This document shows, in pieces, positions 20,479-27,981 of a stretch of 35,354 nucleotides of DNA. The DNA is from Phycisphaeraceae bacterium (lineage in GTDB: Bacteria > Planctomycetota > Phycisphaerae > Phycisphaerales > Phycisphaeraceae): positions 1-35,354 of the forward strand of contig JAJDCY010000026.1 of NCBI GenBank assembly GCA_029260595.1, written 5' to 3'. Numbering within the stretch: position 1 is the stretch's first letter; every line of letters begins with the position of its first letter. The position numbers were made by a program, and so were the translations under genes. A model generated the notes under the pieces. The model made no database searches and had not been told where the DNA came from. It was given only the letters and a program-made list of their open reading frames with translations.

Positions 20479-21173
20479 GCGACAAGTGCCGCGCCTGCGA
20501 CGGAAACCGACGCATCTTCGTCCAACCACCTGACGGCGATAAGGAGGACGCACAATGCCCCTCATGCAGCAGGTCGCCGTGCGGGCCCATATCTCCGCCA
20601 CCGGACGACCTGCCGACGTACGTGCGCATCACGCAGGGGTACGACTCCAGCGAATTCACCACCGCCCGAGTGCGGGTCGCACGCAAGGAGGGCGGCGTCA
20701 CTGCACGCCGCGGCTGGTGGCTCTGGTGGCGTGGCGAAGGCGGCCAGGAAGACGGCCCCACGCTATGCGACACGCGGGACGCGCTCAACAACGCCCTCGA
20801 CGCCGCGCTAGGCACACCCGACACAGACACGGAGGAACCAATGAGCGACGACACAACCACCCTCAATTGCAGCGACTGCCTACACTTCGTCCAGAATGAG
20901 CCCAACCCCGCACTATGCGCCCGCACCGGCATGACCGTCGGCTACGAGCGCTTTACGGAGGCATCGCAGCGGTGCAGCCCGGCAGGCAAGTTCTTCACCC
21001 ACTTCTGCGCGCCAGACGCACCAACCACGCACTCAATCCCGGAGCCGGTGGGCTGGGAAATCAACTGCCCCGCCGGCCACGTCCCCTGGTACGAGGACCC
21101 CAAGCTCGGTGAAGCCCTCCTCGACGCCCTACGCAGCCTCACAGTCCTACTTGAGAAGGAGCGCACCCGATGA
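20475..21173 (+). CDS. Fused zinc-finger protein with internal start
   Basis: 232 residues. The first part opens with CRACDGNRR and CPSCSRSPCG knuckles, followed by an alpha/beta stretch (TYVRITQGYDSSEFTTARVR). From residue 123 (base 20841) begins MSDDTTTLNCSDCLHF, another copy of the CxDCxH...CSPAGKFF module. That internal ATG has its own GGAGG at the right spacing, so this looks like two genes whose intervening stop was lost, and both a fusion and a 110-residue product may be made. The C-terminus (KLGEALLDALRSLTVLLEKE) is helical. Confidence 0.7.
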   Translation: MSDKCRACDGNRRIFVQPPDGDKEDAQCPSCSRSPCGPISPPPDDLPTYVRITQGYDSSEFTTARVRVARKEGGVTARRGWWLWWRGEGGQEDGPTLCDTRDALNNALDAALGTPDTDTEEPMSDDTTTLNCSDCLHFVQNEPNPALCARTGMTVGYERFTEASQRCSPAGKFFTHFCAPDAPTTHSIPEPVGWEINCPAGHVPWYEDPKLGEALLDALRSLTVLLEKERTR

Positions 21174-21541
21174 GTGACGAGAAGACCCCGATGAAGATCC
21201 TGCAATACTGGCACGACGAGCCCTGGCAACTGATGGACGGCACCGCACGGCAGATGACCGAAGCCGAAGCCCAATGGGTCCGCGACATGGTCCTGCTCGG
21301 CAGGATGTGCAAAAAGCAGCACCCCAACACTCTCCCCGATGCACCTGGGACATGTGTGGAGGTCGTTAGGCGCTACAACCGTTACGACGAGATGCTGGTG
21401 CTGCTCAAAGCCATGCACGGCCTCCTTAAGGGGGTCATCAACATCGACTGCGACGGAGGCAGCTACTACGCGGAGGAGTCGGACGACATCATGATCGCCA
21501 GAGCCGGGAAACTACTAGAGGAAGAACCGTCCGATGATTAG
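21170..21541 (+). CDS. Hypothetical protein, 123 residues
   Basis: Acidic and helical (MKILQYWHDEPWQLMDG, QMTEAEAQWVRDMVLLGRM). No motif recognised. It overlaps its neighbours by four and eight bases. Confidence 0.7.
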   Translation: MSDEKTPMKILQYWHDEPWQLMDGTARQMTEAEAQWVRDMVLLGRMCKKQHPNTLPDAPGTCVEVVRRYNRYDEMLVLLKAMHGLLKGVINIDCDGGSYYAEESDDIMIARAGKLLEEEPSDD

Positions 21542-21653
21542 CAACGAAGCCCTGCTCGGCCTCACGTTCGGCTTCGGCGTCGTCTGGGCCGTCACATACC
21601 GCGCCATCTATCGTGCAATCGCGCACTGGTACGCACGGATGCACGGCCACTAG
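21534..21653 (+). CDS. 39-residue membrane peptide
   Basis: Overlaps the previous stop (ATGATTAG). Reads EALLGLTFGFGVVWAVTYRA, then an aromatic basic end (YRAIAHWYARMHGH): a single transmembrane helix with a positively charged C-terminus, expected inside. No family recognised. Confidence 0.6.
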   Translation: MISNEALLGLTFGFGVVWAVTYRAIYRAIAHWYARMHGH

Positions 21654-21655
21654 CG

Positions 21656-21697
21656 CGTGATACACGTTCCGGGGTACACTCACCCCCGTGATACGCG
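21656..21697 (+). promoter_or_regulatory. Promoter and operator-like repeats before an RHH gene
   Basis: CGTGATACACG (21656-21666) and CGTGATACGCG (21687-21697) differ at one base and are 31 bases apart, about three helical turns. Between them lies TACACT (21675-21680), a TAnnnT -10 box. A transcript would begin at about the GTG of the next gene. The second repeat covers that start codon, as expected if the RHH protein represses itself. Confidence 0.5.
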
Positions 21698-22020
21698 ATC
21701 AGGTGGTGCATACACGCTGCACCGAACAAGAGAAGAACCGCTGGACCGCCGCGGCTGAGCTTCACGGCTCCCGCCTCGGCCCATTCTCGCGAAAAGCACT
21801 CGACGAAGCCATTTCCGGCACCGTCATACTCACCACCGTCGCCAGCGGTGAACAATCCGCCACCCAAGCTGCCCGCGAACTCAAAGCCATGTGCATCGAG
21901 GCTAGGAATCGGCTCAGCCTCGTCAAGGACAACTGCTGCAGCAACGGAAACGCCGAATACGCCGACGATATCGACTACGTCACCGCCGTTCTCGGCTCCA
22001 TCAGCAACAAGCTCGGGTAA
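21688..22020 (+). CDS. Ribbon-helix-helix-like protein, 110 residues
   Basis: GTG start with no ribosome-binding site but a -10 box seven bases upstream, so possibly leaderless. Residues 5-40 (QVVHTRCTEQEKNRWTAAAE, then SRLGPFSRKALDEAI) fit the MobC/CopG-like strand-helix-helix form. The C-terminal half is helical (TQAARELKAMCIEARNRLSL). Probably a small DNA-binding regulator; its position two genes before the terminase also allows a packaging role. Confidence 0.7.
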   Translation: MIRDQVVHTRCTEQEKNRWTAAAELHGSRLGPFSRKALDEAISGTVILTTVASGEQSATQAARELKAMCIEARNRLSLVKDNCCSNGNAEYADDIDYVTAVLGSISNKLG

Positions 22021-22046
22021 TCACCCGCAAACCGGAGGAAAGAATC

Positions 22047-22232
22047 ATGCCAATGGGCAAAAGTAGAAGTCCGCAGCGCCGAGACGTGCATTTCGGCAAA
22101 CGCCGCATCATCGCAGCCAAAAAGGCCGAATTAGCCACCGAAATCACCGAAAACCTCGAATCGCGGCCAAAAAAGAAGGCCAAGAAAGCCAAAGCCACGA
22201 AAAAACCGAAAAACGGCGGTCTTCTAGCCTGA
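22047..22232 (+). CDS. Lys-rich basic protein upstream of the terminase
   Basis: 61 residues after CCGGAGGAAAG. An amphipathic start (DVHFGKRRIIAAKKAELATE) is followed by a histone H1-like tail (RPKKKAKKAKATKKPK). It ends one base before the terminase TTG, so translation is coupled. It occupies the place where a small terminase subunit is often found, but lacks a recognisable HTH; nonspecific DNA binding is likely. Confidence 0.7.
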   Translation: MPMGKSRSPQRRDVHFGKRRIIAAKKAELATEITENLESRPKKKAKKAKATKKPKNGGLLA

Positions 22233-22233
22233 A

Positions 22234-24669
22234 TTGAGCACTCCGGGCGACATCAACGCTGGCCGCGAGCAACTACTCGGCGAAGCGGCACAGGAGCACG
22301 CCAGGGCAGCCGCGGCGTCGCTCTCGCGCGCCCGCTCGCTCGAAAGGGAGTACAAACGCCGCAAGAACGAAGAAGCCATCCGCTTCTACATCCCCCACGA
22401 CAAACAAGCCGAATTCCACGCCGATCCAGCCCGAATTCGCTGCGTACTTGGAGGGAACAGGTGTCTAGCCCCCTGGCAGAAGATACACGACCCCGTGACC
22501 AACCAGAGGATGCCAGTTTCGGAGATCACGGGCCCATTCCACGTCATCGCATACGACGGCGAGAAACTGGTGGTGGCGAAGGCCGAGAAGCCGTTCCCGA
22601 AGGAACTCGGGATGATGTACCGGGTCAGCCTTTCGGACGGACGGGATTTCCACGCCTCTGCGTCTCACCGAGTGCTTTGCGCCGACGGCGAGTATCGTGA
22701 GATTTCGCAACTCCAGCCCGGATTCGAGCTTTTCCGTCATCCGTCCAGTTCGGGCACCGGCCTGTCAGCTCATGCCGAAGATGATCGCCGTTCGACGGGA
22801 ACCACTTCAGGTTCACCAGGCGGTTGTCTTTCTTATCTCCGTTCTTGTGGTGAACGACTTCGTCAGGCCGCAGGAAACGTCCTAGCGCCTCCTCCATTAC
22901 CAGCCGGTGCTGCAGCACATACGGGTTCCCCTTTCGACGCCCCTTCGGGGCTTTTCGGGCCAGAACCGTCGGGTGATTCGGGGAGTACACACGGACGTAG
23001 CCGTCCTTGTCTATCACGACCCCACCATTCCAATTCGGGTGCCCGCCACCAGGGCGAGGCCCACGGGACTGAGACTGTATGCCGTGACGCAAGCACGCCT
23101 TCGACACGTTCTTGGTGGTCTGACCTAACTGTTCAGCTACTTCGCGGTGCTTCATTCCCATTTCCTCGATCCAGTACCGCATCTGTTCGACAGGCCAGTC
23201 TATCCGATTGTGAATCGCCATTGGTGGTAATAGATATACGTGAGACGGTCGTTGCTGCCAAATGGGACTTCCACGTCCCCGGTTACAACAACTACTGGTG
23301 TGGCGGTGCGATTCACCATAACAGCGGCAAAACGCACTCCAGTATGGCCGAGGCTTCAGCCCACGCGCTCGGCTACAGGCCGTGGCTGGCGGAGGATGAC
23401 CCGCACTACCGCGCAGACATCCATGTGCCCAATAAGGGGCTACTAGTCGCCGAGTCCTTCGACAAGGTGAAGACAGTCCTGGTTTCGAAACTGCTCGGTG
23501 ATCCCGAATCCGGCTGGCCCGGCATGATCCCGAAAGCCGAGATTGCCAAAACTAAGAAAAATCAACAGGGCGTCGTGAACTTCATCCAACTGAAGAACGG
23601 CTCCACCATGTCGTTTCAGTCCTACGACCAGGACGTCGGCCTGTTTGAGTCGTCCGACTACGACTACGTGGCATTCGACGAGCCGCCGCCCCAGGGCATC
23701 TTCAAGGCCGTCTGGCGCGGACTCACGGACCGGCTCGGTCGCGCGTGGCTCGCCATGACGCCGCTCAAGGAGCCGTGGGTGAAGGAACAGCTGGTGGACG
23801 CTGAGCACGTCTCTACCCACATCTTCTTCATGGACGACAACGTTGGCTTCGGCCTCACGCAGCAGGGCGTGGACGAGTTCATCCGCGAACTAGACGACGA
23901 CGAGATCAAGGCCCGGCGCTTCGGCGAGTTCCTGCACCTACAGGGCCTCGTCTACCGCACCTACGTCCGCAACGCTCAGAAGGTGTTCCGCCGCCCACGC
24001 GAGAAACTGCTCACCCGCAACCACCGTGGGCAAATTTACGTGCCGCGCTCGTGGGGGCTGTGCATGTCGATCGACCCGCACCCTAAAACCCCCCACCGCG
24101 CCGTGTGGGCCACACCACGACCCGACGGCAACCTGATCGTGTGCGGTGAGCTGATTAACCAGGACCCCGAGAACCGCGTGGACGCCTTCGCCGACGACAT
24201 CCTCGCCTACGAGACCGACTTCCTACACTGCGACTACCAGGATGAAATCACCCGACTGATCGACCCGTCATCCCAGATCAACAACCCCGTTGACGGCAAC
24301 AGCATCTGGGACGCCTTCGCTGACAAGGGCATCATTTGCGAGATGGGCAGCAAGGATTTGCAGGGCTGTATCGCTCAAACGAAGAAGCGCATGGCCTACG
24401 ACGCCGACAAGGGTCTGTTCCCAACCATCTTCATGTGCGAGGACCTGGTAGAGTTAGACCGAGAGCTTCGCGGCTACGTCTGGGAAGAATGGCTAACGAA
24501 GCTCGGACAGCAGAAGAACGAGAAGAATGTTCCCAGGGATAAGAACGACCACCTCATTGAGTGCCTGCACCGAATCGTGAAGTACGACCCCGAACCGCCG
24601 CCGGTGATCGGCGCGGAGCAGGACCAGGAATACAGCCGCAGCGTCGGCGCTACAGGGACGGGATACTAG
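22234..24669 (+). CDS. terL: Terminase large subunit interrupted by an intein
   Basis: 811 codons from a TTG one base after the previous stop. The extein (about 524 residues after splicing) is the packaging motor and headful nuclease. Walker A GGNR-SGKT is split between R76 and S364. Walker B is YVAFDE (D482, E483), followed by a coupling-motif-like WLAMTP. The nuclease domain begins near MSIDPHP (D614) and carries further acidic residues (HCDYQDEITRLID). The intein spans residues 77-363 and must be removed to restore the ATP-binding loop, so packaging depends on splicing. The start is inferred from coupling; there is no strong ribosome-binding site. Confidence 0.92.
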   Translation: MSTPGDINAGREQLLGEAAQEHARAAAASLSRARSLEREYKRRKNEEAIRFYIPHDKQAEFHADPARIRCVLGGNRCLAPWQKIHDPVTNQRMPVSEITGPFHVIAYDGEKLVVAKAEKPFPKELGMMYRVSLSDGRDFHASASHRVLCADGEYREISQLQPGFELFRHPSSSGTGLSAHAEDDRRSTGTTSGSPGGCLSYLRSCGERLRQAAGNVLAPPPLPAGAAAHTGSPFDAPSGLFGPEPSGDSGSTHGRSRPCLSRPHHSNSGARHQGEAHGTETVCRDASTPSTRSWWSDLTVQLLRGASFPFPRSSTASVRQASLSDCESPLVVIDIRETVVAAKWDFHVPGYNNYWCGGAIHHNSGKTHSSMAEASAHALGYRPWLAEDDPHYRADIHVPNKGLLVAESFDKVKTVLVSKLLGDPESGWPGMIPKAEIAKTKKNQQGVVNFIQLKNGSTMSFQSYDQDVGLFESSDYDYVAFDEPPPQGIFKAVWRGLTDRLGRAWLAMTPLKEPWVKEQLVDAEHVSTHIFFMDDNVGFGLTQQGVDEFIRELDDDEIKARRFGEFLHLQGLVYRTYVRNAQKVFRRPREKLLTRNHRGQIYVPRSWGLCMSIDPHPKTPHRAVWATPRPDGNLIVCGELINQDPENRVDAFADDILAYETDFLHCDYQDEITRLIDPSSQINNPVDGNSIWDAFADKGIICEMGSKDLQGCIAQTKKRMAYDADKGLFPTIFMCEDLVELDRELRGYVWEEWLTKLGQQKNEKNVPRDKNDHLIECLHRIVKYDPEPPPVIGAEQDQEYSRSVGATGTGY
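22625..23221 (-). CDS. HTH-HNH homing-type endonuclease encoded antisense inside the intein
   Basis: 198 residues on the strand opposite to terL, wholly within the intein. Residues 8-50 contain a helix-turn-helix (WPVEQMRYWIEEMGMKHREV, then AEQLGQTTKNVSKA). A strand-rich region follows (VVIDKDGYVRVYSPNHP). The HNH core is at 101-150: YVLQHRLVMEEALGR, EVVHHKNGDKKDNRLVNL and NGDHLRHE, with H105, H124/H125, N133/N137 and H147 as likely catalytic and metal residues. The last 40 residues are antisense to intein block B and may be only a read-through tail. ATG start; no ribosome-binding site, but a promoter lies just upstream. It presumably cuts intein-less terL alleles. Confidence 0.9.
   Translation of the reverse strand: MAIHNRIDWPVEQMRYWIEEMGMKHREVAEQLGQTTKNVSKACLRHGIQSQSRGPRPGGGHPNWNGGVVIDKDGYVRVYSPNHPTVLARKAPKGRRKGNPYVLQHRLVMEEALGRFLRPDEVVHHKNGDKKDNRLVNLKWFPSNGDHLRHELTGRCPNWTDDGKARIRAGVAKSHDTRRRRKALGETQRRGNPVRPKG
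23233..23261 (-). promoter_or_regulatory. Candidate promoter for the antisense HNH gene
   Basis: On the minus strand TTGGCA (23261-23256), exactly 17 bases, then TATATC (23238-23233). Transcription would start about five bases before the ATG at 23221. It lies within codons of the intein's C-terminal splicing segment, upstream of block F. Confidence 0.55.
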
Positions 24670-26619
24670 ATGGCTACCAGACCCAAAAACTTACTCGAGA
24701 GCATGGCCGAGGAGCATATCGAAGCCCTTGGCCGCCGCGTCACCCGATTCGTCGACGGAGACCTACAGTCGCGCTCAGGCTGGGAATCCCGCCAGGACGC
24801 GCACTTCGCCCTATGGGCATGCGACGCCCCAACCCGCCGTGGCCCGTGGTCCGGCTCGGCCAACGTGACCGTGCCCATGGTGGCGTCGGCCATCAACAAC
24901 TGGTCCGGAATCACCGGCGCGTCCATGTTCGATAACCCGCAGAAAGAGTGGGTCGCGACGATCCCGAACAGTCCCATCGACATCAAGAAAGCCGAACGGG
25001 TCGAGAAATACACGAACTGGCAACTGATGTTCGAGCAGGAGGGGCGCTACGAGGCGTCCTACGACCGACTATTGGCTCACCTCGCCATCACCGGCATGGC
25101 GTTCAAGAAGGCGTCAATCAACTACGAGGACGAGTCCTGGACCTCCGAGTTCGTCTCCAGCCTCGACGTCATCCTGCCCGACGATACGTCCGATATCGCG
25201 ACTGCCCGGCGCATCACACACCGCCAAGAGCAGCACATCGACGAGATCAACGACCTCGCAGCCGACGACTTCTATCTAGGGTCCCAGGTCGAGAAGCTCA
25301 GCGACCCGGCCCCCGACGGCCAAGAACAGCAGCCCAACCAGACGAGGGAAAACACCAAGCGCCGCATGGGCCTGGACAAATCCACACTAGAACAGGGCAA
25401 CCACATCATCTACGAGCAGCACATCCGTGGCAGCATCGACGGTGTCGAGGGCGACCGCTTCATCGTGTGGGTGGATGCCGTGAGTTCGACGCCGCTGCGT
25501 CTCGTGCCGCACCCGAAGTCGATTCGCCGGTTCTTCGTGGACTTCCACTTCATCCCGAGCCCCGAGGGTGGCTACCACAGTTACGGATTCGGCCACTTCC
25601 TGCGCCCCCTCAATGAGATTCTCAACACGCTGTTCAACCAGTACATCGACGGCGTGACCATCTCGAACGTGCCGATGCTGTTCTACGGACGCTCGGCCGG
25701 CCTGCGTGGGCGCAAGATCAAGATCAGCCCCGGCGCTTCCGAGGAAGTCTCGGACGTAAAACAACTGCTGATGAGCAAGTTCCCCGGCCTCGACCAGAAC
25801 ATGCCGCTGCTCATCGAGTTCGTGCTGCGCTTCGGCCAGGACATCACGGCCAACACCGACGAGGTCCAAGGCCGCGCCCAGAAAGGCGTACGCGAGCCGA
25901 CGGTGCGCGGGCAAAGCGGGCGTATCGGTCAGGCGATGACGCGGTTCAAAGTGTTCGCTAAGCGGGTGTACCGCGGGCAGAACGACGAGCTACGCATCAT
26001 CCACGAGATCAACCGCCTGGTGGTGAGCAAGTCCAAGCAGTTCTTCGTGCTCGGTTCCAGTGAGGGCCGGGCGTTCGCAGAAGTAGGAAAGGACGACTTC
26101 AAGGTGAACATGCACCTGATGACCACCGCCGACCCGGACTTCGCATCCCAGGGGCAACGGCGCAACGAAGCCACGACCATCATGCAGGTGGCGCTGCAGC
26201 ACCCGCAGCTCGCCCAGAACGCCAACGCCATCGCCAAGATCACCGACGACTGGCTGGTGACGATGGGCCGCGGCGACCTGACACGCTACACGCAAAACGC
26301 TACGCCGCCCCCGGTGGACCCGCACACCGAGAACATGATTTTTGCCAACGGCGAGACCGAAGAGCCCAAGACCGGCGAGGACCACGCGCAACACGTCACG
26401 GTCCACCTACAGTTCACCCAGGACCCAGAGTTCACAGGGATGGACGAGGACAAGCGCCGGGCGCTGCGCGACCACGTCGAGGCACACACGATCATGCTGC
26501 AACTAGAGCAGCAACAACAGGCCCAGGAGGTGCAAACAAATGGACAAGGCGCTGCTAATGGCGTGGGCCAGGGCGGAGGAGGCCAAGGACTATCTAGCGT
26601 CCTTGGTGAAATATCGTGA
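24670..26619 (+). CDS. Portal protein
   Basis: 649 residues, directly after the terminase gene with no gap. The protein forms the dodecameric channel at the head vertex. Supporting segments: SGSANVTVPMVASAINNWSG near 56-75, SLDVILPDDTSDI near 165, SYGFGHFLRPLNEILNTLFN near 305-325, then a long helical stem and wing region with NTDEVQGRAQKGVREP near 397-412. The C-terminus is Gln/Gly-rich. The length is at the upper side for portals, suggesting a P22-like C-terminal extension (barrel). It overlaps the next gene by 80 bases. Confidence 0.85.
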   Translation: MATRPKNLLESMAEEHIEALGRRVTRFVDGDLQSRSGWESRQDAHFALWACDAPTRRGPWSGSANVTVPMVASAINNWSGITGASMFDNPQKEWVATIPNSPIDIKKAERVEKYTNWQLMFEQEGRYEASYDRLLAHLAITGMAFKKASINYEDESWTSEFVSSLDVILPDDTSDIATARRITHRQEQHIDEINDLAADDFYLGSQVEKLSDPAPDGQEQQPNQTRENTKRRMGLDKSTLEQGNHIIYEQHIRGSIDGVEGDRFIVWVDAVSSTPLRLVPHPKSIRRFFVDFHFIPSPEGGYHSYGFGHFLRPLNEILNTLFNQYIDGVTISNVPMLFYGRSAGLRGRKIKISPGASEEVSDVKQLLMSKFPGLDQNMPLLIEFVLRFGQDITANTDEVQGRAQKGVREPTVRGQSGRIGQAMTRFKVFAKRVYRGQNDELRIIHEINRLVVSKSKQFFVLGSSEGRAFAEVGKDDFKVNMHLMTTADPDFASQGQRRNEATTIMQVALQHPQLAQNANAIAKITDDWLVTMGRGDLTRYTQNATPPPVDPHTENMIFANGETEEPKTGEDHAQHVTVHLQFTQDPEFTGMDEDKRRALRDHVEAHTIMLQLEQQQQAQEVQTNGQGAANGVGQGGGGQGLSSVLGEIS

Positions 26620-26809
26620 CGACCATGAAGATACGATGGTGGTGGCGATAGACGAGAACGAGATGCACAAAGCATCCATCTTTCGCGGACGATCACAGGG
26701 GATCGAGGACGCGATAATGATCTTGAAAGACATGGCTAAAGGAGGCCAGGACGATGACGAAGACGGCGAAGAAACAGGCGACGACAACACTGATTCCACT
26801 TGGGGCTAG
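26540..26809 (+). CDS. Small acidic protein, 89 residues
   Basis: A strong AGGAGG within the portal gene precedes the ATG. A helical N-terminal half (LLMAWARAEEAKDYLASLVK) and RGRSQGIEDAIMILKDMA end in an Asp/Glu tail (DDDEDGEETGDDN). It may be a head-assembly accessory factor. The 80-base out-of-frame overlap with the portal is genuine dual coding if both are expressed. Confidence 0.7.
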   Translation: MDKALLMAWARAEEAKDYLASLVKYRDDHEDTMVVAIDENEMHKASIFRGRSQGIEDAIMILKDMAKGGQDDDEDGEETGDDNTDSTWG

Positions 26810-27137
26810 GCTGCTCGTTCGCCCCGACGACATGCAGATCGACCCGGAGGCATACTCCGAGCACGTCGATGTCCGGCGTAACGCAGATGGAGACGTCATC
26901 ACGCGCCACGGCATCGTGATGCCCGACACGGTGAAGGACCAGGCCGAACGCCAGGCCCTTACTGGCGAGATCATCGCGGTTGGCCCGGCATGCGAGTGGA
27001 AGGAACTCACCGTTGGGGACCGTATCCTGTTTGGTGATCACGCACCGTGGCCGCTCGGCAATCGAGTCGTAGGCTACGAGGGCTGCGTGCTCTTACAAGA
27101 AGACGATGTCTTCTGCCTGGAGCAGACTGATGCCTGA
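26754..27137 (+). CDS. GroES-like co-chaperonin
   Basis: 127 residues. IPLGARLLVRPDDMQ near 15-29 is the cpn10 opening strand, followed by a longer than usual mobile-loop region (EHVDVRRNADGDVITRHGIV), then TGEIIAVGPACEW, VGDRILFGDHAPWP and a terminal EDDVFCLE. Bacterial GroES is about 95 residues; the extra length is in the loop and N-terminus, as in phage versions. It probably caps host GroEL to help fold the capsid protein. Placed between portal and scaffold genes, with AGGAGG upstream. Confidence 0.85.
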   Translation: MTKTAKKQATTTLIPLGARLLVRPDDMQIDPEAYSEHVDVRRNADGDVITRHGIVMPDTVKDQAERQALTGEIIAVGPACEWKELTVGDRILFGDHAPWPLGNRVVGYEGCVLLQEDDVFCLEQTDA

Positions 27138-27981
27138 GCTATTCGACGCAATCACCCCGGACGAGAAGGCTGCGGCCCAGGCATTTGTCGATGCCGTGGG
27201 CGAGCCCGAATCGACGGACAAGAAACCGGCCAAAGAGGCCCCGGACAGCGATCCGGCCGAAAACCCTGAGGCGAAGGAGGCCGCTGACGACACGCCGCCG
27301 GCGGACGAGCCCAAGGAGGGTGCCGACGACACTGAGCCCGAGCCGGATTCCAAGAAGTTGGAACTTGGTAAGCGCGCCCAGAGGCGCATCGGTCAACTCA
27401 CGGCCCGCAACAAGGCACTCGAAGCCCGGTTGCAGCGGCTAGAGGCAAGCCAGGCCGAGACTGCGGCCAAGCTCGAACCGAAGGAGGAACTCGCCGAGGA
27501 CGCCACCCCGGAGGAGCGCCTAGCGTACATCGAACGCCAGGACGCCATCCGTGCGGAGCGCCAAGCCTCGGATGCCCGAGATCGCGAGCTTCGCGACTAC
27601 CACGAGCGCGCACACCGTGCCCACGACGGGCGTAATGGCAAGGCGACGATGGCCGATCAGATCGACCGCTGGAAGGACATCATCGACCAGGAACCGGGCT
27701 ACGAGTTGGTCAAGAACAAGATCCTCACCGCTGCGGACCCCTACGAGGAGTTCTACTACCAGGCATCACTGCTCGATGACCAGGAGGAGGCCGAGGAACG
27801 CAAGGCCCGCGGCGAAGTCGAGGACGAGGCCAATGCCGAGAAGGACTCAGCCAGGGTGTTTTCGGGCAAGAACCCGCGGCGTAAGGGGAAATCCGCACCC
27901 CAGGGGTCGCCGGAAGATCGCGCGTTCATCGAGAAGACATTCGGAGGCGGCGGCGAGCGCCTGCTTCCAGGAGAGAAGTAA
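27130..27981 (+). CDS. Scaffold-like capsid assembly protein
   Basis: 283 residues from MPELFDAITPDEK, overlapping the GroES-like gene by 8 bases; an earlier in-frame ATG (27106) is less likely. Highly charged: an acidic N-terminal third, then a coiled coil (RIGQLTARNKALEARLQRLE), more Glu/Arg-rich helices, and a basic C-terminus (RVFSGKNPRRKGKSAP), as scaffold proteins use to contact the shell. Position just before the capsid genes supports this. Confidence 0.8.
   Translation: MPELFDAITPDEKAAAQAFVDAVGEPESTDKKPAKEAPDSDPAENPEAKEAADDTPPADEPKEGADDTEPEPDSKKLELGKRAQRRIGQLTARNKALEARLQRLEASQAETAAKLEPKEELAEDATPEERLAYIERQDAIRAERQASDARDRELRDYHERAHRAHDGRNGKATMADQIDRWKDIIDQEPGYELVKNKILTAADPYEEFYYQASLLDDQEEAEERKARGEVEDEANAEKDSARVFSGKNPRRKGKSAPQGSPEDRAFIEKTFGGGGERLLPGEK

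Larger units (their letters stand above)
22462..23322 (+). mobile_element. Intein in the Walker A loop of TerL
   Basis: 287 residues bounded by C77 and H362-N363, with Ser as the first residue of the C-extein. Block A begins CLAPWQKIHDPV. Block B is DFHASASHRVL (S142, H145). Block F is KWDFHVPGYNNYW. Block G is AIHHN before S. The splicing parts total roughly 130 residues, the size of a mini-intein. The 150-160 residues between them are Ser/Pro/Gly/Arg-rich with no endonuclease motif, because this stretch is the reverse strand of the HNH gene at 22625-23221. Confidence 0.92.

Noticed and set aside
22735..23217. Sense-frame middle of the intein as an in-frame endonuclease
   Set aside because: No LAGLIDADG, HNH or other nuclease motif in this frame; composition is that of a reverse translation of the antisense HNH gene.
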